DNA of 36,558 nucleotides from CAZXNF01 sp050741255 (GCA_050741255.1 JBOIEQ010000027.1:1-36558), one strand, 5' to 3'. Positions 14,939-24,153 are shown, counted from the stretch's first letter. Notes: a model not told the origin generated them from the letters alone. Program-made: numbers and translations.

Positions 14939-15940
14939 ATGATCCCCCTTGGTGCCTATCCACGCCGCCGCATGCGGCGGGGACGACGCGACGACTTCAC
15001 CCGCCGGCTCACGCGCGAGCACCGGCTCTCGACCGATGACCTGATCTACCCGGTCTTCGTGATCCCCGGCCGGGCGCGTACGGAGGCGGTGCAATCCATG
15101 CCGGGCATCGAGCGCTACACCGTGGACCGGCTGCTGCCGCACGCTGAACGCTGCCTGCGGCTGGGCATCCCCGCGCTGGCGCTGTTCCCCGCGGTCGAGC
15201 CCTCGAAGAAAACGGCGGATGGTCGCGAAGCCGCCAATCCGGACGGTCTGGTGCCGCGCACGGTGGCGGCGCTGAAAAAGAACTTCCCCGATCTGGGCGT
15301 GATCACCGACGTGGCGCTCGATCCGTACACCACGCACGGCCAGGATGGCGTCATCGATCGCAACGGCTACGTGCTCAATGACGAAACCATCGCTGTCCTG
15401 AAGCGCCAGGCACTGGTCTGCGCCGCCGCCGGCGTGGACATCGTGGCGCCCTCGGACATGATGGACGGCCGGGTCGGCGAAATCCGCGCCGCATTGGACG
15501 CGAAGGGCTTTATCCACACCCGCATCCTGGCCTACGCCGCCAAATACGCCTCCGCGTTCTACGGCCCGTTCCGCGACGCGGTGCGCTCGGCGCGCTCGCT
15601 CGGCAAGAGCGACAAGCGCAATTACCAGATGGATCCCGGCAACAGCGATGAAGCGCTGTGGGAAGTCGGACTCGACCTCGCGGAAGGCGCCGACATGATC
15701 ATGATCAAGCCGGGACTGCCCTACCTCGACATCGTGCGCCGCGTGAAGGACACCTACCGCGCGCCGACCTTCGTCTATCAGGTCAGCGGCGAATACGCGA
15801 TGCTGAAAGCCGCCTGCGCCGGGGGCCACCTCGACGAACGCGCGGCGGTGATGGAAGTGCTGCTCGCGTTCAAGCGCGCGGGCGCCGACGCCATCCTGAC
15901 CTACTTCGCGCCGCAGGCCGCGGCGTGGCTCAGGAAGTAA
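14939..15940 (+). CDS. hemB: Delta-aminolevulinic acid dehydratase (porphobilinogen synthase)
   Basis: A 333-residue TIM-barrel enzyme condensing two 5-aminolevulinates to porphobilinogen. The active-site lysines are in AAKYASAFYGPFRDA and MIMIKPGLPYLD. The metal loop reads LALFPAVEPSKKTADG, without the three cysteines of Zn-dependent enzymes, so it belongs to the Mg-type class described for Pseudomonas. ATG 14939 starts just before the conserved Pro/Arg-rich RRRMRRGRRDDFTRRL; the frame is open back to GTG 14798, but that would translate the leader hairpins and U-run. The stop lies 11 bp inside the end of a convergent minus-strand gene. Confidence 0.96.
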   Translation: MIPLGAYPRRRMRRGRRDDFTRRLTREHRLSTDDLIYPVFVIPGRARTEAVQSMPGIERYTVDRLLPHAERCLRLGIPALALFPAVEPSKKTADGREAANPDGLVPRTVAALKKNFPDLGVITDVALDPYTTHGQDGVIDRNGYVLNDETIAVLKRQALVCAAAGVDIVAPSDMMDGRVGEIRAALDAKGFIHTRILAYAAKYASAFYGPFRDAVRSARSLGKSDKRNYQMDPGNSDEALWEVGLDLAEGADMIMIKPGLPYLDIVRRVKDTYRAPTFVYQVSGEYAMLKAACAGGHLDERAAVMEVLLAFKRAGADAILTYFAPQAAAWLRK

Positions 15941-16544
15941 TCGCGCCCGCGGCGATCAACGCCGCCACTTCGTCCTCGCGCGCCCGTTCCAGGGCCGTGC
16001 CCCCGGGGTGCGTGGCCAGCGGCGCACGCCGGTCGGCGGCGGTGAACAGCGCCGCCTGGATCTCCACACCGTCGCGCTCGAGCGTGTACACCGGCGCCAT
16101 CACCTCGCGCGCACCTGCGTAAAAGCGAACGGCACCCGCGCGATAGGTCATCCCCCGGTCGAGCAGGAACGGTTCCAGCGCCTTGCCGCGGTCGGTGAAA
16201 AGCTGCAGGTGGATGGTCGCGAACAGGCCCGCGGTGCCTTTCAGTACGGCGCCGGTGAGATGGGGATTGAAATCCGCGAGTGCACGCATCGTCTCGAGCG
16301 CGATTTCGCGCAGGCGCTGTAGGCGCGCGGGGTGCGCCGTCGTTTCGTAGATCGCCCGGTATTCCGCGAGTGCGGCATCGATTTCCGCGTTGTCCGGCAA
16401 GTCACGCATGTCGGGGATGCCCGCCGCGCGCGCCGCCTTGCGCTTGGCGAGCGCGTAATCCTCGATGCCGTCTTCGGCCATCAGCCGCGCAGCCATGTGC
16501 GCGAGTCGCGCGCGCTCCAGATTGCGGCCGCGGTCTTTCCCCAC
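15930..16544 (-). CDS. Uncharacterised protein, possibly a degenerate nucleotidyltransferase fold
   Basis: A 204-residue soluble protein that I do not recognise with certainty. The N-terminal half is helical and charged (ERARLAHMAARLMAEDG, YALAKRKAARAAG). The middle reads HLTGAVLKGTAGLFATIHLQLFTDRGKALEPFLLDRG. Its glycine turn followed by an alternating strand recalls the GS...DxD core of nucleotidyltransferases, but the catalytic acidic pair is replaced by IHLQ. The C-terminus contains VEIQAALFTA. GTG 16544, 7 bp after the ponA stop, keeps the ERARLAH segment; ATG 16496 is the alternative. It is probably co-transcribed with ponA. Its end overlaps hemB tail to tail. No signal peptide or membrane segment was seen. 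Confidence 0.7.
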   Translation of the reverse strand: MGKDRGRNLERARLAHMAARLMAEDGIEDYALAKRKAARAAGIPDMRDLPDNAEIDAALAEYRAIYETTAHPARLQRLREIALETMRALADFNPHLTGAVLKGTAGLFATIHLQLFTDRGKALEPFLLDRGMTYRAGAVRFYAGAREVMAPVYTLERDGVEIQAALFTAADRRAPLATHPGGTALERAREDEVAALIAAGAITS

Positions 16545-16551
16545 GCGCGGA

Positions 16552-18903
16552 CTAGAACAGCTGGTTGCGCACGTCTTCGGCTTTGCCCGGCACGGCGGGC
16601 GCGGTGCTGCCCGGGCTCCCCGGCAGCGCCGCGGGCGCCGCCTCGTGGTCGGGTTCCGGCGGCGGGAACTCGTGGAAGAAATACTCCACGAGGCCGCCCT
16701 TGTCGGGCTCACGCATGCCCGTCGCAGGATTGATGCGGATAGCGGCGACACCCTCGGGCGGCGTGCGCGGCTCCTCCGGCACGCCTTTCAGCGCGCGGCC
16801 CATATAACCCATCCACATCGGCAGCGCGGCGGCGCCGCCGGTTTCGTTGTGGCCGAGCGTGCGCGGATTGTCGAAGCCGATCCAGGCGACCGCCACCATG
16901 CTCTTGTTGTAGCCGCAGAACCACGCGTCGACGAAGTCATTGGTCGTGCCAGTCTTGCCGGCGAGATCGGTGCGCCCGAGTTGCGCTGCGCGCGCCGCGG
17001 TGCCCACGCGCACGACGTCCCCCATGATGCTGTTCATGATGAACGCGTTGCGGCCGTCGATCGCGCGCTCGGCACCCTCGCCGGCCCGCTGCGGTTGTGC
17101 GCGCGCCAGCACATTGCCCTTGGCGTCCTCGATGCGTTCGATGAAGTACGGCTGCACGCGAAAACCGCCGTTGGCAAAGATTGCGTAGGCACCCGCCATC
17201 TGCATCGGCGTGACGTTGCCGGCACCCAGCGCCATCGTCAGATAGGGCGGATGGTATTTCGCGTCGAAGCCGAAGCGCGTGATGTAGTCCTGCGCATACT
17301 GCGGCGTGATCGCCTGCAGGATGCGCACCGACACGAGGTTCTTCGATTTCACGAGCGCGGTCCGCAACCGCATCGGACCCTCGAACTTGCCGTCGTAGTT
17401 TCTCGGCTCCCACGGCTCGCTGCCGGTCTGGCTCGCATCGAAGGTCAGCGGCGCGTCGTTGATGATGGTGGCGGCGGTGAAGCCTTTCTCCAGCGCCGCC
17501 GAATAGATAAAGGGCTTGAAGCTCGAGCCCGGCTGGCGCAGCGCCTGGGTGACGTGGTTGTACTTGTTGCGCACGAAATCGAAACCGCCGATCAGCGCTC
17601 GGATCGCGCCGTCGCGCGGGTCGAGCGACACCAGAGAGGCCTCCACCTGCGGGAGCTGCACGAGTTGCCAGGCCCCCTTGTCGTCCTTCTGGATGCGCAC
17701 GATCGCGCCGCGCCGGATGCGCTGGTTGGCGCCGGCCTTGTCGCCCAGCATGCGCGCGGCGAACTTGAGGCCATCACCCTTGATCTCGATGGTTTCGCCG
17801 CCGCGGCGAAAGACCTTGACCGCGGCGGGGGACGCTTCCAGCACCAGCGCCGCCACCAGATCGTCGCTGTCGGTCTCGTCCTGCAGCGCCTCTTCGTACG
17901 CCTCCTCGCCGGCCTTGGCCGGCACCTCGGCATAGCCTTCGGGTCCTCGATAGCCGTGGCGCCGGTCGTAATCGAGTACTCCCCTGCGCACCGCCGCGTA
18001 CGCGGCTTCCTGATACTGCGTGTCGAGCGTGGTGTAGACGCGGAAGCCCTTGATGTAGGCGTCCTCCTGGAATTTTTCATACACGATCTGCCGCACCATC
18101 TCGGCGAAATGGTCGGCGCGTACCGCGAAGTCATTGACCTCCCGCTTGACGGCGAGCGGCTGCGCCTCGGCGGTTTTGTACTGGGCTTCCGTGATGCTGC
18201 CCAGTTCGAGCATGCGGCGCAGCACGTATTGCTGACGGATCTGGGCCCGTTTGGGGTTGGCCACCGGGTTGTAGCGCGAGGGCGCCTTGGGCAGGCCCGC
18301 CAGCATGGCCGCCTCGGCGAGCGTCAGCTGCTCGAGCGGCTTGCCGAAATAGATCTGCGACGCCGCCGCGAAGCCGTAGGCGCGCTGCCCGAGATAGATC
18401 TGGTTGACGTACAGCTCGAGGATCTGGTCTTTCGACAGGTTGTGCTCGATCTTGAAGGCGAGCAGGATTTCGTTGATCTTGCGCGTGTAGGTCTTCTCCT
18501 TCGAGAGGAAGAAGTTGCGCGCGACCTGCATGGTGATGGTGCTCGCGCCCTGGCGGGCGCCGCCCGCCGCCACGTTCGACAGCGCGGCGCGCAGGATGCC
18601 CAGATAATCCACGCCGCCGTGCTGGTAGAAGCGCTCGTCCTCGGCGGCCAGGATCGCCTCGCGCATGGTCTTGGGCACGGCCGCGATGCGCACGACCGCG
18701 CGCCGCTCCTCGCCGAATTCCCCGATCAGTCGCCCGTCCGAGCCATAGATCCGCAGCGGAATCTTGGGCTGATAGTCGGTCAGCGCGCCCAGCGACGGCA
18801 GGCTGGGGTAGATGATGACGGCCACAAAAGAGGCCAGCAGCCCGCCCGCGGCGACGACCACGGCGACTAACAAGACGGGTATGGCCCACCAACGCAGTTT
18901 CAT
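16552..18903 (-). CDS. mrcA: Penicillin-binding protein 1A (bifunctional transglycosylase/transpeptidase)
   Basis: A 783-residue inner-membrane class A PBP that polymerises and cross-links peptidoglycan. Domains: a single N-terminal membrane helix (about residues 6-32); a GT51 transglycosylase with EDERFYQHGGVD at 88-99 (catalytic Glu), RQGASTITMQVARN, RKINEILLAFKIE and LGQRAYGFAAAS; a linker or OB-like region about 240-420 that carries the acidic EEAYEEALQDETDSDD; and a transpeptidase with SSFK (about residue 459), SKN, and KTGTTNDF (about 648). The C-terminal tail after residue 740 is Pro/Ala-rich. It is divergent from pilM, as in many gamma- and betaproteobacteria, and followed by the uncharacterised gene. 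Also called ponA. Confidence 0.97.
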   Translation of the reverse strand: MKLRWWAIPVLLVAVVVAAGGLLASFVAVIIYPSLPSLGALTDYQPKIPLRIYGSDGRLIGEFGEERRAVVRIAAVPKTMREAILAAEDERFYQHGGVDYLGILRAALSNVAAGGARQGASTITMQVARNFFLSKEKTYTRKINEILLAFKIEHNLSKDQILELYVNQIYLGQRAYGFAAASQIYFGKPLEQLTLAEAAMLAGLPKAPSRYNPVANPKRAQIRQQYVLRRMLELGSITEAQYKTAEAQPLAVKREVNDFAVRADHFAEMVRQIVYEKFQEDAYIKGFRVYTTLDTQYQEAAYAAVRRGVLDYDRRHGYRGPEGYAEVPAKAGEEAYEEALQDETDSDDLVAALVLEASPAAVKVFRRGGETIEIKGDGLKFAARMLGDKAGANQRIRRGAIVRIQKDDKGAWQLVQLPQVEASLVSLDPRDGAIRALIGGFDFVRNKYNHVTQALRQPGSSFKPFIYSAALEKGFTAATIINDAPLTFDASQTGSEPWEPRNYDGKFEGPMRLRTALVKSKNLVSVRILQAITPQYAQDYITRFGFDAKYHPPYLTMALGAGNVTPMQMAGAYAIFANGGFRVQPYFIERIEDAKGNVLARAQPQRAGEGAERAIDGRNAFIMNSIMGDVVRVGTAARAAQLGRTDLAGKTGTTNDFVDAWFCGYNKSMVAVAWIGFDNPRTLGHNETGGAAALPMWMGYMGRALKGVPEEPRTPPEGVAAIRINPATGMREPDKGGLVEYFFHEFPPPEPDHEAAPAALPGSPGSTAPAVPGKAEDVRNQLF

Positions 18904-18912
18904 GGACAGTTA

Positions 18913-18940
18913 ATTCTATCTAAAAATCAGTAACTTGCAA
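18913..18940 (-). promoter_or_regulatory. Candidate sigma70 promoter for ponA
   Basis: On the minus strand TTGCAA (18940-18935) and TAGAAT (18918-18913) are separated by 16 bp. The -10 ends 9 bp before the ponA ATG, implying a 5' leader of only a few bases. Confidence 0.55.
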
Positions 18941-18964
18941 CATTCCCCCATGGGAACCCGGGAG

Positions 18965-19018
18965 CCGGACAGCGGTCTGGGAGGAGACTTGGACAAGCGC
19001 CAGGACCGGACGGTCTGG
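18965..19018. repeat. Imperfect direct repeat in the ponA-pilM gap
   Basis: CCGGACAGCGGTCTGG at 18965-18980 recurs as CCGGACGGTCTGG at 19006-19018, differing by a 3-nt deletion, with starts 41 bp apart (about four helical turns). The 219-bp gap also holds TTGCAA three times (18935, 19025, 19033). This could be a regulator site for pilM or ponA; no factor can be named. The AT-rich 60 bp before pilM has only a weak -10 (TAAATT, 19093-19098). Confidence 0.45.
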
Positions 19019-19122
19019 CAAGTGTTGCAATTTTGCAAATCTTAACAGGCAATTTGCTTTACTCACCACATAGTTGTTGCTAGAGTCTCATGTAAATTAT
19101 CCAAAGTGGCCCTAACCCACCC

Positions 19123-20229
19123 ATGCTTAAGGGAAAATTGAATTTCGACTTCGCCGCGCTGGAGCGGCTGTTCAAGAGCAAATCAGCGCCCTTGATCGGC
19201 TGCGACATCAGCTCGTCGGCCGTCAAAATGGTCGAAATTGCCGATGCCGGCAAGGGGGTCTATCGGGTCGAGCGCTACGCCGTCGAGCCCCTGCCCCGGG
19301 ACGCCGTGACCGACGGCAACATCATGAATCTGGACGCGGTCAGCGATTCCATGAAGCGCGGCTGGAAGAAGCTCGGCAGCACCATCAAAAACGTGGCGAT
19401 GGCGCTACCGGCGTCCGCAGTGATTACCAAGAAAATCATCGTGCCGGCCGGCCTCAACGAGGACGAGCTGGAACCGCAGGTCGAGAGCGAAGCCAACCAG
19501 TACATTCCGTTCGCGCTGGACGAGGTCAACCTCGATTTCCAGGTGCTGGGCCCGGCGCCCAATAACCCGGAAGACATGGAAGTCCTGATCGCGGCCTCGC
19601 GCAAGGAAAAAATCGAGGACCGCGTGGCGGCGGCCGAGGCGGCCGGGCTGAAGGCGCTGGTCATGGACGTCGAGTCCTTCGCCACCCAGACCGCATTCGA
19701 GTTGATCGAGCGGCAGCTGCCCGATAACGGCAAGGACCAGAACATCGCCATCGTCGACGTCGGCATGACGATGATGAACGTCAACGTCCTGCGCAACCGC
19801 ACCTCCGTCTATATGCGCGAACAGCCGTTCGGCGGCAACCAGCTGACGCAGGAGATCCAGCGCCAGTACAGCATGTCGCCGGAGGATGCCGAGGCCTACA
19901 AACGCACCGGCGGGCTGCCCGACAACTACGAAACCGACATCCTGCAGCCCTTCATGGACACGCTGGCGCTCGAAGTCGCCCGCGCACTGCAGTTCTTCTT
20001 CACCTCGACCCAGTTCAACCAGGTCAACCACGTGCTGCTGGCCGGCGGTTGCGCCTCGATTCCCGGCATCGACGAAGTGGTGGCCCGGCGCAGCCAGGTC
20101 AACACGCTGATCGCCAATCCGTTCGCCAACATGGCCTTGTCCTCCAAGATCCGGCCCAAGTACCTGGCCACCGACGCGCCCTCCCTGATGGTGGCGTGCG
20201 GGCTGGCCATGCGGAGGTTCGACGCATGA
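19123..20229 (+). CDS. pilM: Type IV pilus inner-membrane platform protein PilM
   Basis: A 368-residue cytoplasmic actin-like ATP-binding protein that docks on the N-terminus of PilN and links the pilus motor to the alignment complex. Seen: the actin-fold phosphate loops LIGCDISSSAVKMVEI (about residues 25-40) and IAIVDVGMTMMNVNVL (about 209-224), the EANQYIPFALDEV segment, and the adenosine-binding LLAGGCASIPGIDE. The length is typical. The gene lacks a recognisable Shine-Dalgarno (CTAACCCACCC precedes ATG). It opens a five-gene operon and overlaps pilN by ATGA. Confidence 0.97.
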   Translation: MLKGKLNFDFAALERLFKSKSAPLIGCDISSSAVKMVEIADAGKGVYRVERYAVEPLPRDAVTDGNIMNLDAVSDSMKRGWKKLGSTIKNVAMALPASAVITKKIIVPAGLNEDELEPQVESEANQYIPFALDEVNLDFQVLGPAPNNPEDMEVLIAASRKEKIEDRVAAAEAAGLKALVMDVESFATQTAFELIERQLPDNGKDQNIAIVDVGMTMMNVNVLRNRTSVYMREQPFGGNQLTQEIQRQYSMSPEDAEAYKRTGGLPDNYETDILQPFMDTLALEVARALQFFFTSTQFNQVNHVLLAGGCASIPGIDEVVARRSQVNTLIANPFANMALSSKIRPKYLATDAPSLMVACGLAMRRFDA

Positions 20230-20816
20230 TTCGCGTAAACCTGCTCCCCCACCGCGAGCTCAAACGCAAGCAGCAGCAGCGGGACTTTTTCATCATGGGC
20301 GGCGGCGTGCTCGGGATGGGCGTCGCCATCTGGTTCGCCGTGCACACCTACCTCGCCGGCCAGCTCGAGGAACAGAAGGGCCGCAACACCTACCTCGAGG
20401 GCGAAATCGCGATCCTCGACAAGCAGATCGACGAGATCAAGCGCCTGAAGGAACAGACGGCCCAGCTCCTCGCCCGGAAGAAGGTGGTCGAATCGCTGCA
20501 GGCAAACCGCAATGAAACGGTCTACCTGATCGACCAGTTGGTACGCCAGCTGCCGGACGGCGTTTACCTGAAGAGCATCAAGCAGCAGGGCGCCAAAGTC
20601 ACGATCAACGGCCTGGCGCAGTCGAATGCACGGGTGTCGACGCTCATGCGCAACCTCGAGTCGTCGCCCTGGCTCGAAAAACCGAACCTGATCGAAATCA
20701 AGGCCATCACCGACAAGTCGTCCGCGCGGCTTTCGGATTTCACGCTGAGCGTGAACCTGGTGCGGACCGAAGCCGCGGGCGACAGCAAGAAAAGTACCCC
20801 CCGCAAGCAAGGCTAG
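20226..20816 (+). CDS. pilN: Type IV pilus alignment protein PilN
   Basis: A 196-residue bitopic inner-membrane protein. The N-terminal cytoplasmic IRVNLLPHRELKRK is the conserved PilM-binding motif. One membrane helix follows at about residues 22-40 (FFIMGGGVLGMGVAIWFAV), then a periplasmic coiled coil (about 42-90) and a ferredoxin-like domain that pairs with PilO (DQLVRQLPDGVYLKSI onward). The ATG shares bases with the pilM stop, and 6 bp separate it from pilO, so stoichiometric synthesis is likely. Confidence 0.96.
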   Translation: MIRVNLLPHRELKRKQQQRDFFIMGGGVLGMGVAIWFAVHTYLAGQLEEQKGRNTYLEGEIAILDKQIDEIKRLKEQTAQLLARKKVVESLQANRNETVYLIDQLVRQLPDGVYLKSIKQQGAKVTINGLAQSNARVSTLMRNLESSPWLEKPNLIEIKAITDKSSARLSDFTLSVNLVRTEAAGDSKKSTPRKQG

Positions 20817-20822
20817 ACGATC

Positions 20823-21449
20823 ATGAATCTCGACGACTTTCGCAGGCTAGACCCCAAGCGCATCGGCAGCTGGCCCGCGCTGCCGAAGCTGCTCGTGCTC
20901 GCCGTGGTGCTGGTGCTGGCGATCGGCGCCGGCTACTGGTTCGACTGGCAGAACCAGCTCGCCGACATCGAGGCCGCCCAGAAGAAAGAGGCGGAACTGC
21001 GCAACACCTTCATCGAGAAGAAGAAGGTGGCGATCGACCTGGAAGCCTACCGGCAGCAACTGGCCGACATCGAGAAATCGTTCGGCGCGCTGCTGCGGCA
21101 ACTGCCCGGAAAGTCGGAGATGGACGCCCTGCTCACCGACATCAACCAGGCCGGACTCGGCCGCGGCCTGCAGTTCGAACTGTTCAAACCGGCGGCCACC
21201 GAAACGATGGCCGACTTCTACGCCGAACTCCCGATCAATATCCGCATCACCGGCGGCTATCACGACATCGGCGCCTTCGCGAGCGACGTCGCGAAGCTCT
21301 CGCGCATCGTGCTGCTGAACGACGTGGCCCTCACCCCGGGCAAGGACGGCGGTCTCAACATGGATGCGGTCGCCAAGACCTACCGCTACCTGGACGAAGA
21401 CGAGATCACCAAGCAGCGCAAGACAACCAAGGGAGCGCCGAAGAAATGA
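20823..21449 (+). CDS. pilO: Type IV pilus alignment protein PilO
   Basis: A 208-residue bitopic partner of PilN. The short cytoplasmic N-terminus has DFRRLDPKRIGSWP; the membrane helix is about residues 22-40 (KLLVLAVVLVLAIGAGYWF); a coiled coil follows at about 45-90; and the periplasmic domain shows LPGKSEMDALLTDINQAGLGRGLQF and the strand LPINIRITGGYHDIGAF. PilN/PilO dimers connect the PilM platform to PilP and the secretin. The stop overlaps the pilP start by ATGA. Confidence 0.96.
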   Translation: MNLDDFRRLDPKRIGSWPALPKLLVLAVVLVLAIGAGYWFDWQNQLADIEAAQKKEAELRNTFIEKKKVAIDLEAYRQQLADIEKSFGALLRQLPGKSEMDALLTDINQAGLGRGLQFELFKPAATETMADFYAELPINIRITGGYHDIGAFASDVAKLSRIVLLNDVALTPGKDGGLNMDAVAKTYRYLDEDEITKQRKTTKGAPKK

Positions 21450-21979
21450 ACGCGCCCCGTCTTCGCCAGTTCGCCGCACTGGCCGCCTGCGCGCTCCTCG
21501 GCGCGTGCAGCGGCGAGTCTTACTCCGACCTGAAGGAGTTCGTAAAGAAGGCCGACGAACTGCCGCAAGGCCGCATCCCGCCGCTGCCGGAGGTCAAACC
21601 CTACGAGCCGTTCGCCTACGAGGCCTACGACCTCACCGACCCGTTCCGGCCGCGCAAGATCGAGCCGCCGAAAACCGCGGGCACCGGTCTGCAGCCCGAT
21701 TTCAGCCGCAAGAAGGAACCCCTCGAATCCTATCCGCTGGAGAACCTGCGCATGGTGGGCACACTGCAGCAGAAAAAGGACACCTTCGCGCTGATCAAGA
21801 CGCCGGACAACAACCTGTTCCGCGTCAAGACGGGCAACTATATCGGCCAGAACTTCGGACGGATAGAAGGCATCTCGGAGGGCGGCCTCAAGTTGAAAGA
21901 ACTCGTACAGGACGGCGGCGGCGACTGGACGGAACGCATCAGCACGGTGCAACTGATCGACGACGGCGCCGCACAATAA
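21446..21979 (+). CDS. pilP: Type IV pilus lipoprotein PilP
   Basis: A 177-residue inner-membrane lipoprotein. The lipobox LLGAC puts the lipidated Cys at residue 21. An unstructured stretch with DLTDPFRPRKIEPP (the PilN/PilO-binding part in the family) leads to a beta-sandwich from about residue 85 (ENLRMVGTLQQKKDTFALIKT, then RVKTGNYIGQNFGRI) that contacts the PilQ N0 domain. Residue Gly22-free position +2 is Ser, so no inner-membrane-retention Asp is present; localisation relies on the complex. ATGA overlap with pilO. Confidence 0.95.
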   Translation: MNAPRLRQFAALAACALLGACSGESYSDLKEFVKKADELPQGRIPPLPEVKPYEPFAYEAYDLTDPFRPRKIEPPKTAGTGLQPDFSRKKEPLESYPLENLRMVGTLQQKKDTFALIKTPDNNLFRVKTGNYIGQNFGRIEGISEGGLKLKELVQDGGGDWTERISTVQLIDDGAAQ

Positions 21980-22023
21980 GTATGCCTCAAGCATCAGCAG
22001 CAGAAAGACTTAGGGAGAACAAT

Positions 22024-24153
22024 ATGAACAAGCTCAGCCAAAAACTTCTGCTCGCGGTCGGCTTTGCCGCCGCCCTGCTGTGCAGCGCCGCGGCGAACGC
22101 GCAGGTGCCCGCCAACAGCATCGACTCGATCAACGTCACCACCCAGACCGGTGGCGCCATCGTCGTGCGGGTCGCCCTCAAGGAGGCGCTGGCCAATCTG
22201 CCCGCGGCCTTCGCGATCGACAATCCACCGCGCATCGCGTTCGACCTGATGGGCGTGGCCAACGCCACCGGCAAGGCGCGCCAGGAAGTCGGCGATGGCG
22301 ACCTGAAAAGCCTGAACCTCGTGCAGACGGCGGACCGCACGCGCCTGGTGTTGAACCTCGGCCGCCAGGTCGGCTATGACGCCAAGATCGACGGCAAGAA
22401 CCTGCTGATCGTGCTGCAATCCACGGGCAGCGGCGCGGCCCCCGCCACCGCCGGCGGCGCGGCCCCCGCGGTTTCGCACTTCGCCGAACAGAAAGCCAAG
22501 GACAACCGCCACAGCGTGCGCGATGTCGACTTCCGGCGCGGCAACAAGGGTGAGGCGCGCATCGTGGTCGAACTTTCGGACAACCAGGTCGGCATCGACC
22601 TGCGCAACGAAGGCAAAAAGCTGGTCGTCGACTTCCTGAACACGGGCCTGCCCAAGAATCTTGAGCGCCGCCTGGACGTGGCCGATTTCGGCACGCCGGT
22701 GACCCAGGTGGATACCTTCACCCAGGGCAACAACACGCGCATCTCGATCGAGCCGCGCGGCAACTGGGAGCAGTCGGCCTACCAGGCGGACAACCGCTTC
22801 ATCATCGAGGTCCGGCCCATCGTCGAGGACCCGAACAAGCTGATCCAGGGCTCGCGCCAGGGCTACCAGGGCGAGAAGCTGTCGCTCAACTTCCAGAACG
22901 TGGAAGTGCGCGCGGTGCTGCAGGTGATCGCCGACTTCACCGGCCTGAACATCATCACCAGCGACACCGTGGGCGGCAACCTCACGCTGCGGCTGAAGGA
23001 CGTGCCGTGGGACCAGGCGCTGGACATCATCCTGCAGGCCAAGGGCCTCGACATGCGCAAGAACGGCAACGTGGTGTGGATCGCGCCGCGCGAGGAACTG
23101 GCCACCAAGGAGAAGCTGGCCCTCGAAGCCCAGGCGCAGATCGCCGACCTCGAGCCGCTGCGCACGGAATCCTTCGTGCTGAACTACATGAAGGCCGACG
23201 CCTTCCAGAAGATCGTGACCGACAAGGAGCAGCGCATCCTGTCCAAGCGCGGCAGCGCGGTGATCGATCCGCGCACCAACACGCTGTTCGTGCAGGACAC
23301 GCCGGCGCGGCTGGAGGAACTGCGCCGCCTGATCCGCCAGATCGACATTCCGGTGCGCCAGGTCATGATCGAGTCGCGCATCGTCGAAGCCAGCGACACG
23401 TTCTCGCGCAACCTCGGCGTGCGCCTGGGCATCAACACGCGGGAAGGCTCGCCGATCGCCAACACCAATTCGCAGGTCATGCTCGGCGGCTCGCTGGACG
23501 CCACCGGGTTCTTCTCATCGCAGATCGCGACGCCGATTCCGAGCCTCGCCCAGACGCTGGGCGTGAACCTGCCGGCACCCAACATCAACGGCCGCCAGGC
23601 GGGCGCCTTCTCGCTGGTGCTGTTCAACGACGCGCTGACGCGCTTCCTGAACCTGGAACTCTCCGCGCTGGAAGCCGACGGCAAGGGCAAGATCATCTCG
23701 AGCCCGCGGGTGATCACGGCCGACCAGACCGAGGCCTCGATCGAGCAGGGCACGGAGATCCCGTACCAGCAGGCGACCTCCAGCGGTGCGACGTCGATCT
23801 CCTTCAAGAAGGCCACGCTGTCGCTCAAGGTGAAGCCGCAGATCACCCCCGACGACAACATCATCATGAAGCTCGACATCCACAAGGACGCCGTCGGCAC
23901 GGTGACCGCGTCCGGCCCGTCGATCGACACCAAGCAGGTCTCGACCGAAGTGCTGGTGGACAACGGCGGTACCGTGGTGATCGGCGGCATCTACCAGTCG
24001 ACCGAGATCAACTCCGTCACCAAGGTGCCGGTGCTGGGCGACCTGCCCTACATCGGCTTCCTGTTCCGCCAGGATCTGCGCCAGGACGACAAGAGCGAAC
24101 TGCTCGTGTTCATCAGCCCGCGCATCCTCAAGAACAATCTGACCCTGCGCTGA
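22024..24153 (+). CDS. pilQ: Type IV pilus secretin PilQ
   Basis: A 709-residue outer-membrane secretin through which the pilus passes. The signal peptide ends ANA(26)|Q27. Two AMIN domains, which bind peptidoglycan in the family, lie at about 28-125 and 155-255. The N0/STN region (LNFQNVEVRAVLQVIADFTGLN) is near 285-350, the N1 region near 375-445 (ESFVLNYMKADAFQKIVTDKE), and the secretin core runs from about 450 to 705, ending VPVLGDLPYIGFLFRQ and LLVFISPRIL. The ATG at 22024 has AGGGAG 8 nt upstream and starts the signal peptide. It is 44 bp after pilP and followed by a strong hairpin. Confidence 0.97.
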   Translation: MNKLSQKLLLAVGFAAALLCSAAANAQVPANSIDSINVTTQTGGAIVVRVALKEALANLPAAFAIDNPPRIAFDLMGVANATGKARQEVGDGDLKSLNLVQTADRTRLVLNLGRQVGYDAKIDGKNLLIVLQSTGSGAAPATAGGAAPAVSHFAEQKAKDNRHSVRDVDFRRGNKGEARIVVELSDNQVGIDLRNEGKKLVVDFLNTGLPKNLERRLDVADFGTPVTQVDTFTQGNNTRISIEPRGNWEQSAYQADNRFIIEVRPIVEDPNKLIQGSRQGYQGEKLSLNFQNVEVRAVLQVIADFTGLNIITSDTVGGNLTLRLKDVPWDQALDIILQAKGLDMRKNGNVVWIAPREELATKEKLALEAQAQIADLEPLRTESFVLNYMKADAFQKIVTDKEQRILSKRGSAVIDPRTNTLFVQDTPARLEELRRLIRQIDIPVRQVMIESRIVEASDTFSRNLGVRLGINTREGSPIANTNSQVMLGGSLDATGFFSSQIATPIPSLAQTLGVNLPAPNINGRQAGAFSLVLFNDALTRFLNLELSALEADGKGKIISSPRVITADQTEASIEQGTEIPYQQATSSGATSISFKKATLSLKVKPQITPDDNIIMKLDIHKDAVGTVTASGPSIDTKQVSTEVLVDNGGTVVIGGIYQSTEINSVTKVPVLGDLPYIGFLFRQDLRQDDKSELLVFISPRILKNNLTLR

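Noticed and set aside
19040..19065. Sigma54 promoter before pilM (GGCAATTTGC)
   Set aside because: The GG and GC elements are separated by 6 bases rather than the required 10.
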